DNA of 64,000 nucleotides from Dehalobacter sp. DCA (GCF_000305775.1 NC_018866.1:1426001-1490000), one strand, 5' to 3'. Shown: positions 16,807-26,150, numbered from the stretch's first letter. Notes: generated from the letters alone by a model not told the origin. Program-made: numbers and translations.

Positions 16807-18141
16807 TTAGCTGTACATTTTCAAATATCGTCTTCTGTCTTTGGCAATTTCCTGCAATACTTCCAGCAGCCTGCCAACTTCGTGAGGTTCATTGTATAAA
16901 CCAAAACTGACTCTTACCATCCCGGGTCTGTTTTCCGGAAGATGATCCGCAGCTGCGCTTAAGATGGCTGGTTCGACTTTCATGAGCTTTTGGACGTAAG
17001 GATGCGCGCAAAAACACCCGCTCCTGACAGAAATGCCGGCTTCTCCGGCTAATATATCCGCCAGTTTCTCATGATAAACGCCCTTCATATTAAAGGGAAC
17101 AATCCCGACGCGCTCCTGACTTTGATCTTCTGCACAATAGATATCGATACAGTCTATTTTTTTTAGTCCCTGAATCAGTTGTGCTGTCAGGTTTTTTTCA
17201 TGCTTGTACACATTTCGCATCCCGACTGCACTTAAGGTTTTTATACTTGCGGCCAAGGCCAGCACACCCATTAAGTTGGGCGTTCCAGCCTCATCTTTGG
17301 AAGGAGGATCATTCCAGATTACGAAATCGCGAGTTACAGCTTTGACTGTTCCTCCGCCCTGATAATCAGGGCTTCCCTTCAGAAAAAAGTCTTTGGGACC
17401 AATCAGAACGCCAGTCCCAAAAGGCGCATACATCTTATGTGCGGAGAACACAAGAAAATCAATATGCTTGCTGGAAGCGGAAGGCTTCGTATCAAACGGC
17501 TGATGAGGAAGCAGCTGCGATCCGTCAACCATGACCTTGGCGCCATATTTATGGGCCCATTCAGCAATTCGATGTACGGGATTGACATAACCTGTTACAT
17601 TTGAAGCTCCGGCTACAGTTACCAGCTTGACCCGGCCTTTATATTTCTCCAGCTTTTCAATAAAATCGTTAAAAATTAGCCTGCCGCATTCATCCACCTC
17701 AATATAGTCGACCTCATACTTTTCCCGCCAGGGAAGGTCATTGGAATGATGCTCCATGGAAGTGGAAAGGATAACACTTTTTATGTATGGGTCCATGTCC
17801 TGTGACAGCCTGAAGGCCACTTTATTGATAGCTTCTGTGGCATTCTTAACAAAGATCACCACATCCCTTTTGTGGTCTGCACCCACAAAATCCATCACTG
17901 TTTTCCTGGCATTTTCATATTTTTCCGAAGACAATTTGGACTTGTAGCCGGCCCCCCTGTGAATTGACGAATAATACGGTGCAAAGCTGCTGATTTCCTG
18001 GAGCACTGAAACAAAAGGCGGCGTCGTTGCTGCGTTGTCAAAATTGATTCCCCTGCTGTTTTTACCGTTTTTGAGCTCAACCTCCGCATCAATTCCGACA
18101 ACAAGTTTAGCGTAATTCATTTTGGTAATAGCAATACTCAT
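16807..18141 (-). CDS. class V aminotransferase, cysteine desulfurase / selenocysteine lyase homologue
   Basis: A PLP enzyme of 444 residues. Visible are D-N-A-A-T-T-P near residue 35, S-M-E-H-H-S-N-D-L-P-W, V-D-G-S-Q (PLP aspartate), F-S-A-H-K-M-Y-A-P-F-G-T-G with the Schiff-base lysine, and R-S-G-C-F-C-A-H-P-Y, where the first cysteine fits the SufS-type persulfide cysteine. The shape is closer to the Csd/SufS group II than to IscS. No suf genes adjoin, so a specialised sulfur role with the DsrE protein downstream is likely, though a general desulfurase cannot be excluded. Confidence 0.85.
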   Translation of the reverse strand: MSIAITKMNYAKLVVGIDAEVELKNGKNSRGINFDNAATTPPFVSVLQEISSFAPYYSSIHRGAGYKSKLSSEKYENARKTVMDFVGADHKRDVVIFVKNATEAINKVAFRLSQDMDPYIKSVILSTSMEHHSNDLPWREKYEVDYIEVDECGRLIFNDFIEKLEKYKGRVKLVTVAGASNVTGYVNPVHRIAEWAHKYGAKVMVDGSQLLPHQPFDTKPSASSKHIDFLVFSAHKMYAPFGTGVLIGPKDFFLKGSPDYQGGGTVKAVTRDFVIWNDPPSKDEAGTPNLMGVLALAASIKTLSAVGMRNVYKHEKNLTAQLIQGLKKIDCIDIYCAEDQSQERVGIVPFNMKGVYHEKLADILAGEAGISVRSGCFCAHPYVQKLMKVEPAILSAAADHLPENRPGMVRVSFGLYNEPHEVGRLLEVLQEIAKDRRRYLKMYS

Positions 18142-18200
18142 TTTCCTCTCCCCTATAACATAATGATCCCCTCATAGTTTATTGACCAAGCGAGAATTTG

Positions 18201-18755
18201 TTACTTCATTACGCGCAAACTCATTTTATATTCATGAATTAGCGTTGAAAACTGCTCATTATTGGCTTTCTGAGCCACTAAGACACCGCTTTTTTTTAGT
18301 AATCTTTGATGAACTTCTTCCCGGTTGACTAAGAACTGGAGCATCTTCCTTAGTGAAGTGTCCTCAGTCAGCGTGAGATGCCGCAGGTACAGTCTCTTGG
18401 CCCTGATCTCCGCTTCTTCATTGATCTTGAGCATCTCATTAATATCCGTACTTTTCTCAACATATTCCATATTCCAGGACTCCTGCCCGGAATTGGCAAG
18501 CGGCAAATCAGCAAGGCCAAGCTTTCTGACTGCAGCTGCAATGATCTCCATATGCGCAAGCTCTTCCGAGGCCATCATACCCAAAAGATCACGAATATAT
18601 GGATTGGTCACATGCAGGCATTGATACATATGACGTGTAAAAGCAGTAAATTCCCCGTCTTTCCCGCCGATATGTTCCAATAAGCTCCGGGCCAGCTTCT
18701 CATTTTTCTTCTCAACATAAACCGGATATAGTAAACGTTTCTGGTAACTAAACAT
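18201..18755 (-). CDS. manganese-catalase / CotJC-like ferritin-fold protein
   Basis: A 184-residue protein from the ATG at 18755 (AGGAGG eight bases upstream). The N-terminus R-L-L-Y-P-V-Y-V-E, then G-G-K-D-G-E-F-T-A, S-E-E-L-A-H-M-E and N-R-E-E-V-H parallel the L-x-Y-P-V, G-G-x-x-G-E, E-E-x-x-H-x-E and E-x-x-H ligands of Mn-catalases and the spore coat protein CotJC, so a di-metal site is probable. It would detoxify peroxide or act in the spore coat. It is shorter than true Mn-catalases (about 270). No cotJA/cotJB are adjacent. Confidence 0.75.
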   Translation of the reverse strand: MFSYQKRLLYPVYVEKKNEKLARSLLEHIGGKDGEFTAFTRHMYQCLHVTNPYIRDLLGMMASEELAHMEIIAAAVRKLGLADLPLANSGQESWNMEYVEKSTDINEMLKINEEAEIRAKRLYLRHLTLTEDTSLRKMLQFLVNREEVHQRLLKKSGVLVAQKANNEQFSTLIHEYKMSLRVMK

Positions 18756-18798
18756 CCCAATTCCTCCTGACGGCCATGGCAAATCATTCTTTAGCTTA

Positions 18799-19434
18799 TT
18801 ATATTGACGATCCTTTCAACCGGTTCCGGCCCATGCATTTTAAAAAGCCCTCGCTTTTGTTCCCGTCGAGCATGTATCGGATGTATGCATATCTGGCCTT
18901 GTTGTATTCCTGAAATATTCTCCTGGCTTTCTCGGGATCATGGTAGACCTTCCAATAACCGGTCAGCAGAGGTTTTTTATCGGGGAAATAGATAAAATCT
19001 GCCACATCGTCCAGTGGGAAGCCCAGAAATAGTCCAATTTCGTGAGGGAAAGGCCCGACGATCCATTTTTGTTTTAAAGTCCGTATTGCCGTATCCTGAT
19101 CCGTCTCCCCGCAATAACCAAGCGCTCTTAAGAAATGCTGATTTTCAGGGATTTGCAGTATTGAGGATAATCTGTCTGCAGCATAAAATAATACGCTGAC
19201 AGAAGCTTTGTTCCTGACAATTTCCTGAACCGTCACATAGGGGTAAAGCCTATCTTTGATTTGATCCCAGGTCTCCAGCATATCTTTTTTGATGGCAGTG
19301 GTAAATGTAAGCAGTTCAGCCGGCTTGGATGCTATAAGCAGCGGTGCGAGATGATAGGTGATATTATCGAGCAGATATTGCCTGGTCCCCTGTTTTTTTC
19401 TTTGGCTGGTGTAAGTCGCGATGAAGTCCTGCAT
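18799..19434 (-). CDS. DUF3793 family protein
   Basis: A 211-residue protein; GGAGG precedes the ATG at 19434. It has the family's P-H-E-I-G-L-F-L-G-F-P-L-D-D-V segment near residue 140 and the G-Y-W-K-V-Y-x-D-x-E-x-A-x-x-x-F-x-x-Y-x-K element near 170, both typical of DUF3793 proteins of anaerobic Firmicutes. Members are often found near iron, flavodoxin or sulfur genes; the biochemical role is not known. Here it is upstream of the Mn-catalase-like and desulfurase genes and may be the first gene of that group. Confidence 0.78.
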   Translation of the reverse strand: MQDFIATYTSQRKKQGTRQYLLDNITYHLAPLLIASKPAELLTFTTAIKKDMLETWDQIKDRLYPYVTVQEIVRNKASVSVLFYAADRLSSILQIPENQHFLRALGYCGETDQDTAIRTLKQKWIVGPFPHEIGLFLGFPLDDVADFIYFPDKKPLLTGYWKVYHDPEKARRIFQEYNKARYAYIRYMLDGNKSEGFLKCMGRNRLKGSSI

Positions 19435-19501
19435 ATCATCCTCCAAAAACAAATCTTCAATGGTACTAGATTTATTTTCCTAAATGCCAGAACGGATTAT
19501 A

Positions 19502-19544
19502 CAAAAAACCTGTTTCCTTATTTTTTGTAAGGAAACAGGTTTTT
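19502..19544 (-). terminator. strong intrinsic terminator downstream of the paaK-ACT operon
   Basis: A 17-bp perfect stem (19504-19520 with 19528-19544; arms contain AACCTGTTTCC and its complement) with a T-rich seven-base loop. It is flanked by A/T runs on both sides, so it can work in both directions; on the minus strand it ends transcription from 21303-19605. Confidence 0.85.
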
Positions 19545-19604
19545 CATCTTATTATTATATTTTAATGCTATTTTAATGCTGTGTTTGATCGCTTACTTTC
19601 TTCT

Positions 19605-20000
19605 TCATTTGAGCGCGAGTTTGTCCATCGCAGCCTGCATGATTTCAGCATCCCTGACTCTTAGAACGACCTGGGCTTGCTCGTTTTCCTTTTCCACAAA
19701 ACCATACATATATTCGACGTTCACGCCCTCGGCAACAAGCTTGTTCAGTTGTCCAGCCAGACCTCCCGGACTATCGGGAACTTTTAGCACCCAAACCTGG
19801 GTGATCTTGACGACACAATTGCGCTCCCGGAGTTTCTCCGCAACTTCTTCCGGATTCTCCACGATAATTCTGAGTACACCGTAATCTTTGGTGTCAGCAA
19901 GGGACAGCGCGCGGATATTGACTTGAAGGTCAGCTAAAGTATTCAGTGCGTCTGCCAGACGGCCCTGGGCATTTTCCAGAAAAATTGACAGTTGTAACAT
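19605..20000 (-). CDS. tandem ACT-domain protein
   Basis: A 131-residue protein with two ACT modules: L-S-I-F-L-E-N-x-x-G-R-L-A-D-A at the start, then V-P-D-S-P-G-G-L-A-G-Q-L near residue 75. Such proteins routinely sit next to phenylacetate-CoA ligases and are thought to sense aromatic amino acids or their keto acids. It follows paaK after 37 bp. The ATG at 20000 with AAGGGGG upstream is preferred over an in-frame extension. Confidence 0.88.
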   Translation of the reverse strand: MLQLSIFLENAQGRLADALNTLADLQVNIRALSLADTKDYGVLRIIVENPEEVAEKLRERNCVVKITQVWVLKVPDSPGGLAGQLNKLVAEGVNVEYMYGFVEKENEQAQVVLRVRDAEIMQAAMDKLALK

Positions 20001-20037
20001 ATGTTTTTCCCCCTTTATTTTTTTCATTTAGGAGAAT

Positions 20038-21303
20038 TTAGCTTAATTGTTTTTCCTTGCGTTTATCAATTACACGCTTCGCTTTTCCTTCGCTGCGCGG
20101 GATACTCTTCGGCTCGACAAGACGCACCCTGGCTGCAATATTAAGGATCTCATGTATTTTAGTTTGAAGCCTTTGCTGGAGCTCCTCGAGTTCCCGGATC
20201 TCATCGTTGAAGCTTGCCGCATTCACCTCAATCTGCACTTCGAGGGTATCAAGATTACCCTCACGGTCCACAACAATCAGATAATGCGGTTCGATTCCGC
20301 CTACCGACAGGATCGCTTCTTCAATCTGGCTTGGGAAGACGTTGACACCGCGAATAATCAGCATATCATCGACTCTGGCCGACACTCTCTTCATCGTCCA
20401 GCCGGTGTGGCCGCACGTACAGCTTCCATAGGTGATGCTGGTAATATCTTTCGTTCTATAGCGAAGTCCGGGGAAACCCATTTTGTTAAAGCTGGTAAGA
20501 ACGAGCTCTCCTGTTTCTCCTTCCGGCAGAACATTTCCGTCTTTGTCGAGAATTTCAGGGTAGAAGTTCTCATCGATATGCAGCCCTTCGCCTTTCAGGC
20601 ACTCCAAAGAAACGCCGGGTCCCATCGTTTCACTCAATCCATAGATATCGAGCGCCCGAATACCAAGTCTGGTTTCAATCTCAGCTCTCATCTGTTCTGT
20701 CCAGGGCTCAGCGCCAAATATCCCGACCCTCAGCTTCAGGTCTTCTTTGGTCATACCCTCTTCCCCCAGACTGTCTGCCAGATAAAGTGCGTACGACGGA
20801 GTACAGCAAAGAACCGTACTTCCAAAGTCACGCATCAGCATCAGCTGACGCTGGGTGTTGCCGCCGGAGATCGGAATGACTAAAGCCCCAAGTTCTTCAC
20901 ATCCGTAATGCAGTCCCATACCGCCGGTAAACAAGCCATAGCCGTAAGCGACCTGTACAACGTCGTTGGACGTAATGCCGGCCCTTCTGAGACCGTTGGC
21001 CACAATTTTGGCCCATAACTGAATATCTTCACGGGTATACCCTACAACGGTCGGTTTTCCCGTTGTCCCTGAGGAAGCATGGATTCTGACCATCTTTTCC
21101 AATGGCTCGGCAAATAATCCAAAAGGATAATTCTGGCGTAACGCTTCTTTATCCGTCAATGGTATCTTCCGAAAATCCTCCAGGGATTTGACATCACCGG
21201 GATAATAGATACCCACCTCAGCTAGTTTTTTCTTGTAGTAGGGAGCTTTTAAGACCTGTTCAATGGTCTTTCTTAAATGAAGTAACAACTCATCCTGAGT
21301 CAT
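20038..21303 (-). CDS. paaK: phenylacetate-CoA ligase
   Basis: An ANL-superfamily enzyme of 421 residues activating phenylacetate or a related aryl acid with ATP and CoA. Motifs: the P-loop S-S-G-T-T-G-K-P, Y-G-L-S-E-T-M-G-P-G, and the R-x-K-D hinge (R-T-K-D-I-T). Y-G-S-C-T-C-G-H-T is the cysteine-bearing loop common in anaerobic paralogues. In anaerobes these paralogues usually work with indolepyruvate/phenylpyruvate ferredoxin oxidoreductase (not in this window) in amino-acid fermentation. AGGAGG precedes the ATG at 21303. Confidence 0.9.
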   Translation of the reverse strand: MTQDELLLHLRKTIEQVLKAPYYKKKLAEVGIYYPGDVKSLEDFRKIPLTDKEALRQNYPFGLFAEPLEKMVRIHASSGTTGKPTVVGYTREDIQLWAKIVANGLRRAGITSNDVVQVAYGYGLFTGGMGLHYGCEELGALVIPISGGNTQRQLMLMRDFGSTVLCCTPSYALYLADSLGEEGMTKEDLKLRVGIFGAEPWTEQMRAEIETRLGIRALDIYGLSETMGPGVSLECLKGEGLHIDENFYPEILDKDGNVLPEGETGELVLTSFNKMGFPGLRYRTKDITSITYGSCTCGHTGWTMKRVSARVDDMLIIRGVNVFPSQIEEAILSVGGIEPHYLIVVDREGNLDTLEVQIEVNAASFNDEIRELEELQQRLQTKIHEILNIAARVRLVEPKSIPRSEGKAKRVIDKRKEKQLS

Positions 21304-21544
21304 CCTACCATCCTCCTGCCTCAAACTTATTTTGACACGCTAACTGTTAACAATAGGTATATTATATATCAAGATAATCCATATTTGAATCTGTATTTTG
21401 AAATAGCGCTTGTAAGTTTTCCTGTTATCAACATAAAAAGGATGCCCTGGATTCCCACGACACCCTCTGCAGTCTGTTATTCTTCTACTGACACCGATGA
21501 TTTTTCTCTGCTATAGCTATTTCTATTGGAAGCTTAACAACGTT

Positions 21545-22726
21545 TCAGCGTCCGGCCAGTTTCCTTAATTGTTCGACTTTATCAAGCTTCTCCCACGGGA
21601 GGTCAAGGTCATTGCGACCAAAATGCCCGTAGGCCGCGGTCTGTCTATAGATTGGTCTGCGGAGATCCAGAGTGTTGATGATTGCAGCCGGGCGAAGATC
21701 AAACGTTTCATTAATCAGCGTGATGATTTTATCATCACTGACCTTGCCCGTCCCAAATGTTTCAACTGAAATGGAGACAGGACGTGCAACCCCAATCGCA
21801 TAGGCGATCTGAATCTCACAGCGGTCAGCTAGGCCCGCTCCGACAACATTTTTGGCCACATAGCGCGCGGCATAAGCCCCGGACCGGTCAACCTTCGTAG
21901 GATCTTTTCCGGAAAACGCCCCGCCACCATGTCTAGCCATACCGCCATAGGTGTCAACGATAATTTTTCTGCCGGTAAGTCCTGCATCACCCTGAGGCCC
22001 GCCAATCACAAATCTGCCCGTCGGGTTGATATAATAACGGGTATTCTCATCCAGCATTTCAGATGGAACCACTGGTCTTACGACATGCTCCAGAAGGTCG
22101 TTTTTGATCTGCTCCTGGGAAACCTCAGGATGATGCTGGGTCGAAATTACAATCGTATCGATTCTTTTGGGTTTTCCGTCCTCGTATTCAACGGTAACCT
22201 GCGTTTTACCGTCAGGTCTTAAATAGTTCAGCACTTCCGCCTTACGGATTTCAGCTAGCCTGCGGGCCAGCTTATGCGCAAGATCAATCGGCACCGGCAT
22301 GAATGTTTCGGTTTCGTTTGTCGCATAGCCAAACATCATCCCCTGGTCTCCTGCACCGATCTCACTGATATCTTCTTCGGATATTTTTGCCTCCAGTGCT
22401 TTGTTAACGCCTAAGGCAATATCACTGGACTGCTCTCCAATCGAGGTCAGCACCGCACATGTATCTGCGTCAAAGCCATATTTGGCTCTCGTATATCCAA
22501 TCTGTCTGATGGTTTCCCTTACGACTCTTGGAATATCCACATAACAATGGGTGGTAATCTCGCCGCTTACCAGAACCAGCCCGGTTGTCACAGATGTTTC
22601 ACAGGCAACTCTTGCTTCTCTGTCCTGACACAGGACGGCATCAAGAATTGCATCCGAAATTTGATCGCATATTTTGTCGGGATGTCCTTCGGTAACAGAT
22701 TCTGAGGTAAATAATTTGTAACCCAT
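21545..22726 (-). CDS. metK: S-adenosylmethionine synthetase
   Basis: Makes SAM from methionine and ATP. At 393 residues it is full length. Signatures: [15 protein letters not shown] near the N-terminus, [11 protein letters not shown], and the P-loop-like [17 protein letters not shown] clear AAAGGAGTGA lies upstream. It follows coaBC by six bases. No SAM riboswitch is seen before it, which fits its place at the end of the yicC-to-metK transcript. Confidence 0.97.
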   Translation of the reverse strand: MGYKLFTSESVTEGHPDKICDQISDAILDAVLCQDREARVACETSVTTGLVLVSGEITTHCYVDIPRVVRETIRQIGYTRAKYGFDADTCAVLTSIGEQSSDIALGVNKALEAKISEEDISEIGAGDQGMMFGYATNETETFMPVPIDLAHKLARRLAEIRKAEVLNYLRPDGKTQVTVEYEDGKPKRIDTIVISTQHHPEVSQEQIKNDLLEHVVRPVVPSEMLDENTRYYINPTGRFVIGGPQGDAGLTGRKIIVDTYGGMARHGGGAFSGKDPTKVDRSGAYAARYVAKNVVGAGLADRCEIQIAYAIGVARPVSISVETFGTGKVSDDKIITLINETFDLRPAAIINTLDLRRPIYRQTAAYGHFGRNDLDLPWEKLDKVEQLRKLAGR

Positions 22727-22732
22727 CCAAAA

Positions 22733-23941
22733 TCACTCCTTTGATCCAATACCTTTGTTCAAGGCAATCTCTTGCACCAACCTTCTGGCGACATCCAGCT
22801 TGCTCATTTTGGGCAGATCTATCTTTCTGCCATCGGGATAAAGAAAACTAACAATATTGGTATCTGTGCCAAAACCTGCACCAGGTGCTGTGACATCATT
22901 GACTACAAGCATATCGGCCTTTTTGCGTTTTAACTTTTCCAGACCGTTTTCAATCACATTTTGGGTCTCGGCAGCAAAGCCAACCAAGTACTGGTGTTTC
23001 TTCCGAGCCCCCAAAGCTGACAGAATATCTGGATTCGGAACTAATTCTAGGATAACAGACTCTCCGTCTTTTTTGATCTTTTGCTCATTGCGGACTGCAG
23101 GTCGAAAATCAGCAACAGCAGCTGCTTTGACGACGATATCCTGTTCCGCATATCGTGTCATAACTTCCAGATACATCTCTTCCGCTGAAATAATCCGGAC
23201 CGTTTCCACGCCGAACGGGGGCAGGATATCCGAGGGTCCGCTGACCAGGGTCACCTGTGCGCCTGCCTCAGCAAACGCCTCAGCAATTGCATAGCCCATG
23301 CGGCCTGAGCTGTAATTTCCAAGATATCTGACCGGATCAAGTTCCTCGCGGGTGCCGCCGGCCGTAACTAGCACTTTCCGGCCTTTCATGATTCCCCGGT
23401 TTAACATAAAATTCTGAAGGAAATCAATGATCTCCGCAGGCTCACTCATCCTGCCGTCACCCTCTGCTCCGCAGGCTTGGTATCCTTTGGCTGGCCCGAT
23501 CATATGAATACCCCGCTGCTGAAGAATCCCCAGATTCTGCTGCGTTGCAGGGTGATGATACATGGCATGATTCATCGCCGGAGCTACAAAAATTGGATTA
23601 TTGACAGCCAGTAAGACGGTAGAAAGAAAATCATCAGCAAGACCGACAGCCATCTTCGCAATGATATTGGCTGTCGCCGGAGCGATTAAGGTGATGTCTG
23701 CCTTCTGGGCCAGAGAAATATGTTCAATGTTCCACATTTTAGGTTCCGTGAACATTTCCGTATAAACCGGCTGTCCTGATATGCTTCTAAATGTCAAAGG
23801 CGCAACGAGCTCTGTCGCTGATTTTGTCATCACGACAGAGACCTCTGCACCGCTTTTCACCAGTCTGCTGGCGATGTCGACCGCTTTGTAGGCAGCAATA
23901 CTGCCTGTTACGCCCAGAAGCACACGTTTACCGCAAAGCAT
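22733..23941 (-). CDS. coaBC: CoaBC, bifunctional phosphopantothenoylcysteine decarboxylase / synthetase
   Basis: Two coenzyme A steps in one 402-residue chain. The N-terminal flavoprotein domain (about 1-185) shows G-S-I-A-A-Y-K, the substrate clamp P-A-M-N-H-A-M-Y and A-C-G-x-x-G-x-G-R-M. The C-terminal CTP-dependent synthetase (about 187-400) has V-T-A-G-G-T-x-E-x-x-D-x-V-R, N-x-S-S-G-x-M-G and the K-K-D motif. It overlaps rpoZ by 14 bases, indicating coupling. Confidence 0.96.
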   Translation of the reverse strand: MLCGKRVLLGVTGSIAAYKAVDIASRLVKSGAEVSVVMTKSATELVAPLTFRSISGQPVYTEMFTEPKMWNIEHISLAQKADITLIAPATANIIAKMAVGLADDFLSTVLLAVNNPIFVAPAMNHAMYHHPATQQNLGILQQRGIHMIGPAKGYQACGAEGDGRMSEPAEIIDFLQNFMLNRGIMKGRKVLVTAGGTREELDPVRYLGNYSSGRMGYAIAEAFAEAGAQVTLVSGPSDILPPFGVETVRIISAEEMYLEVMTRYAEQDIVVKAAAVADFRPAVRNEQKIKKDGESVILELVPNPDILSALGARKKHQYLVGFAAETQNVIENGLEKLKRKKADMLVVNDVTAPGAGFGTDTNIVSFLYPDGRKIDLPKMSKLDVARRLVQEIALNKGIGSKE

Positions 23942-24143
23942 CTGACGTTACCTTATCAAAAAAGTCAGGATAGACTTTTCCGTCTGCAATCTCAAGCAAA
24001 GCCCTGCTAACAGGTTTTGTATCTTTAAATTCACTTGCATCCAAATTGTTCATGAGTACCCTGGCCCTTTTGGCAGCTGCCACCACTAGGGTATATTTAC
24101 TGTCTGCCTGGGACATCAGAACATCCAAAGAAGGCTGCTTCAT
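23928..24143 (-). CDS. rpoZ: RNA polymerase omega subunit
   Basis: A 71-residue omega subunit that aids folding of beta-prime. It begins K-Q-P-S-L-D-V-L and carries Y-T-L-V-V-A-A-A-K-R-A-R, the characteristic helix, with K-P-V-S-R-A-L-L-E-I-A-D-G-K-V following. AGGAGGAA lies before the ATG. The order gmk-rpoZ-coaBC is conserved across Firmicutes. Confidence 0.93.
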   Translation of the reverse strand: MKQPSLDVLMSQADSKYTLVVAAAKRARVLMNNLDASEFKDTKPVSRALLEIADGKVYPDFFDKVTSDALR

Positions 24144-24181
24144 CGTTATTCCTCCTTCAAATTAGAACGACTTTAAAATTA

Positions 24182-24763
24182 TTATGGCTTTGAACTCACC
24201 CGGCATTTTTCTGCAATCATAATACTCTTAAGCTTTTCTACTGCAGTGCCAATTTCGTCGTTCTCAACAGCATAATCATAATCCTTCATATTTTTCATTT
24301 CCTGAACGGCTTGTGCCAGTCTGCGCTGCACGACCTCAGGTGTTTCCGTTCCTCTTCCATAAAGCCTTTCAGCGAGCTCTTCCAGGGAAGGCGGAACAAT
24401 GAAAATAAACACACCATCCGGAAAAGCCTTTTTGACAATTTTTGCTCCCTGCATATCGATTTCCAGTAAGATGGTCTTGTTTCTCTTCAGGACACTTTCC
24501 ACATGAAATCTTGGGGTTCCATACAGGTTTCCGCAAAACTCTGCCCATTCCAGAAACTCATTATTCTCAACCATTTTAAGAAATTGATCCCTGGAACGAA
24601 AATAGTATTCTTTTCCCTCTGTTTCTCCCGGTCTTGGTGCCCTAGTCGTTACAGAAACAGAATATTCCAGATCGCCGCACTCGGCAAAAAGCCGCTTACA
24701 CAGTGTTCCTTTTCCAACTCCTGCAGGACCTGAAACCACAATCAGCAGTCCTTTGTCTTCCAT
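24182..24763 (-). CDS. gmk: guanylate kinase
   Basis: Phosphorylates GMP to GDP. The P-loop S-G-P-A-G-V-G-K-G-T lies near residue 10, followed by the GMP-binding S-V-S-V-T-T-R-A-P-R-P-G-E and G-K-E-Y-Y-F-R-S. At 193 residues from the ATG at 24763 it is family-sized. The start is uncertain, since neither this ATG nor one seven codons upstream, inside remA, has a strong ribosome binding site; coupling to remA (one base apart) is likely. Confidence 0.95.
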   Translation of the reverse strand: MEDKGLLIVVSGPAGVGKGTLCKRLFAECGDLEYSVSVTTRAPRPGETEGKEYYFRSRDQFLKMVENNEFLEWAEFCGNLYGTPRFHVESVLKRNKTILLEIDMQGAKIVKKAFPDGVFIFIVPPSLEELAERLYGRGTETPEVVQRRLAQAVQEMKNMKDYDYAVENDEIGTAVEKLKSIMIAEKCRVSSKP

Positions 24764-24764
24764 T

Positions 24765-25034
24765 TTAATCAGCCGGATCTTCATTACTGGATTCTTTGGC
24801 GGTCAGACGATGGGCAACCGTTTCAGGCTGAACAGCCGACAAAATCACGTGGTGGCTGTCACACATAATGACGGCACGCGTTCTTCGCCCATAGGTGGCG
24901 TCGATGAGCATTCCTGTATCGCGCGCTTCCTGAATAATTCGCTTAATGGGTGCTGATTCCGGACTTACAATCGAGATAATTCTGTTGGCCGATACAATAT
25001 TGCCAAATCCTATATTAATCAATTTGATATCCAA
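24765..25034 (-). CDS. remA: RemA family regulator (DUF370)
   Basis: An 89-residue protein of the RemA family, ring-forming DNA-binding proteins that activate biofilm matrix genes in Bacillus. N-I-G-F-G-N-I-V-x-A-N-R-I-I-x-I-V-x-P-x-S-A-P-I-K-R and [11 protein letters not shown] are near-diagnostic. The start is a TTG at 25034 with GGAGGT seven bases upstream. Placement between yicC and gmk is the family norm. Confidence 0.93.
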   Translation of the reverse strand: MDIKLINIGFGNIVSANRIISIVSPESAPIKRIIQEARDTGMLIDATYGRRTRAVIMCDSHHVILSAVQPETVAHRLTAKESSNEDPAD

Positions 25035-25094
25035 TTCCTATACCTCCCATATTCAATACGCTGCATACCGGCGTTATTGCTCTTTTTCATCGTG

Positions 25095-25973
25095 TTACTC
25101 GATATTCTGAACCTGTTCCCGGATTTTCTCCAATTCACTTTTTCCTTGGACAACAATATGTGAAATCTCCAGATCATTTGCCTTAGACCCAATGGTATTG
25201 ATCTCTCTGTTCATTTCCTGAATCAGAAAATCCAGTTTCCGTCCAATCGGCTCATTGGTTGAAAAGGCTTTGGTAAATTGTTCAAAATGGCTCCCGAGCC
25301 TGACCAGCTCTTCCTCAATAGAAGACCTGTCGGCAAAAATGGCAATTTCGGTAATCAGTCTAGCTTCATCCAGTGAAGTGTCCGCCAGAAGCGCCGCAAG
25401 CCTTTCCCTTAATTTTTCCTGATATTCCGCGACAACCTGCGGCGCTCTTACAGTTACTTGATCAACCATTCCGGAAAGGTCATCTAATTTTTTCAGCAAA
25501 TCCTTGGCCAGTCTCTCCCCTTCAGTCCTACGCATTTGAATTAACTGGTTCAGCGCCTCCTGTAAAGCCATATTGAGATATGGCCACAAGGCTTCGGCAT
25601 CCGTCTCTTCGTTTTCAACACTGAGTACTTCAGGGAGCGAAACCAGACTAAAAAGATCGCTCTTATACGTGGTATTGAGCAAATTTGCCAATTCCTTCAG
25701 AGAATTATCATACGACAGCACTAAATCTTTGTCAACCTTAACTAATCTCTTTTTTTCTTCCGTTTCCTTGATATTTACGTAAATATCAATGCGGCCTCGC
25801 TGGACTTTTTCCTGCACGGCTTTACGAAAACGTTCCTCAATGATATTCAGGTTCCTTGGTAGTTTCACCAGGACTTCCAGGAAGCGATTGTTCACTGACT
25901 TCATTTCTACTGAAATCTGAACTCCAAGTCCCTGAGCTTCCCCTCTGCCAAAACCAGTCATACTGTTTGCCAA
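25095..25973 (-). CDS. yicC: YicC family endoribonuclease
   Basis: A 292-residue protein opening with S-M-T-G-F-G-R-G, the YicC hallmark, with the N-N-R-F-L-E motif near residue 30 and the conserved R-K-L-D-F-L-I-Q-E-M-N-R-E-I-N-T-I-x-S-K end. YicC proteins are RNases; in Bacillus the homologue YloC precedes remA and gmk just as here. The start is probably the TTG at 25973, four codons before M-T-G-F-G. It heads the operon driven by the promoter at 25997-26026. Confidence 0.93.
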   Translation of the reverse strand: MANSMTGFGRGEAQGLGVQISVEMKSVNNRFLEVLVKLPRNLNIIEERFRKAVQEKVQRGRIDIYVNIKETEEKKRLVKVDKDLVLSYDNSLKELANLLNTTYKSDLFSLVSLPEVLSVENEETDAEALWPYLNMALQEALNQLIQMRRTEGERLAKDLLKKLDDLSGMVDQVTVRAPQVVAEYQEKLRERLAALLADTSLDEARLITEIAIFADRSSIEEELVRLGSHFEQFTKAFSTNEPIGRKLDFLIQEMNREINTIGSKANDLEISHIVVQGKSELEKIREQVQNIE

Positions 25974-25996
25974 TTTCCCTCAACTCCTTACGGACA

Positions 25997-26026
25997 ATCA
26001 TACCATTTCTTTGCTCCGAAGGGCAA
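25997..26026 (-). promoter_or_regulatory. promoter of the yicC-remA-gmk-rpoZ-coaBC-metK operon
   Basis: On the minus strand TTGCCC (26021-26026), an 18-base spacer and TATGAT (25997-26002). The yicC TTG start follows 23 bases downstream of the -10. Confidence 0.6.
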
Positions 26027-26102
26027 GAATACCGTCTGCATGCTTTAGTGCTTGAAGTCTTTTCATTTATCATAGCTAAGAGATTGCGGTTGAGAGCTTT
26101 AG

Positions 26103-26150
26103 ACAGTTTGTCCAAGAATCCGCACCGGTGCGGATTCTTGGACAAACTGT
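26103..26150. repeat. 48-bp perfect palindrome without spacer
   Basis: Each half is 24 bases (ACAGTTTGTCC... up to ...CGCACC, then its exact complement), centred between 26126 and 26127. It lies 76 bp upstream of the yicC -35 in the 580-bp gap 25974-26553, which holds no credible gene. RNA from either strand would fold into a near blunt hairpin; DNA could form a cruciform. There is no U tract beside it, so it is not a standard terminator. Confidence 0.9.

Noticed and set aside
22727-22732. A SAM riboswitch before metK
   Set aside because: Only six bases separate coaBC and metK, and no S-box pattern is present.
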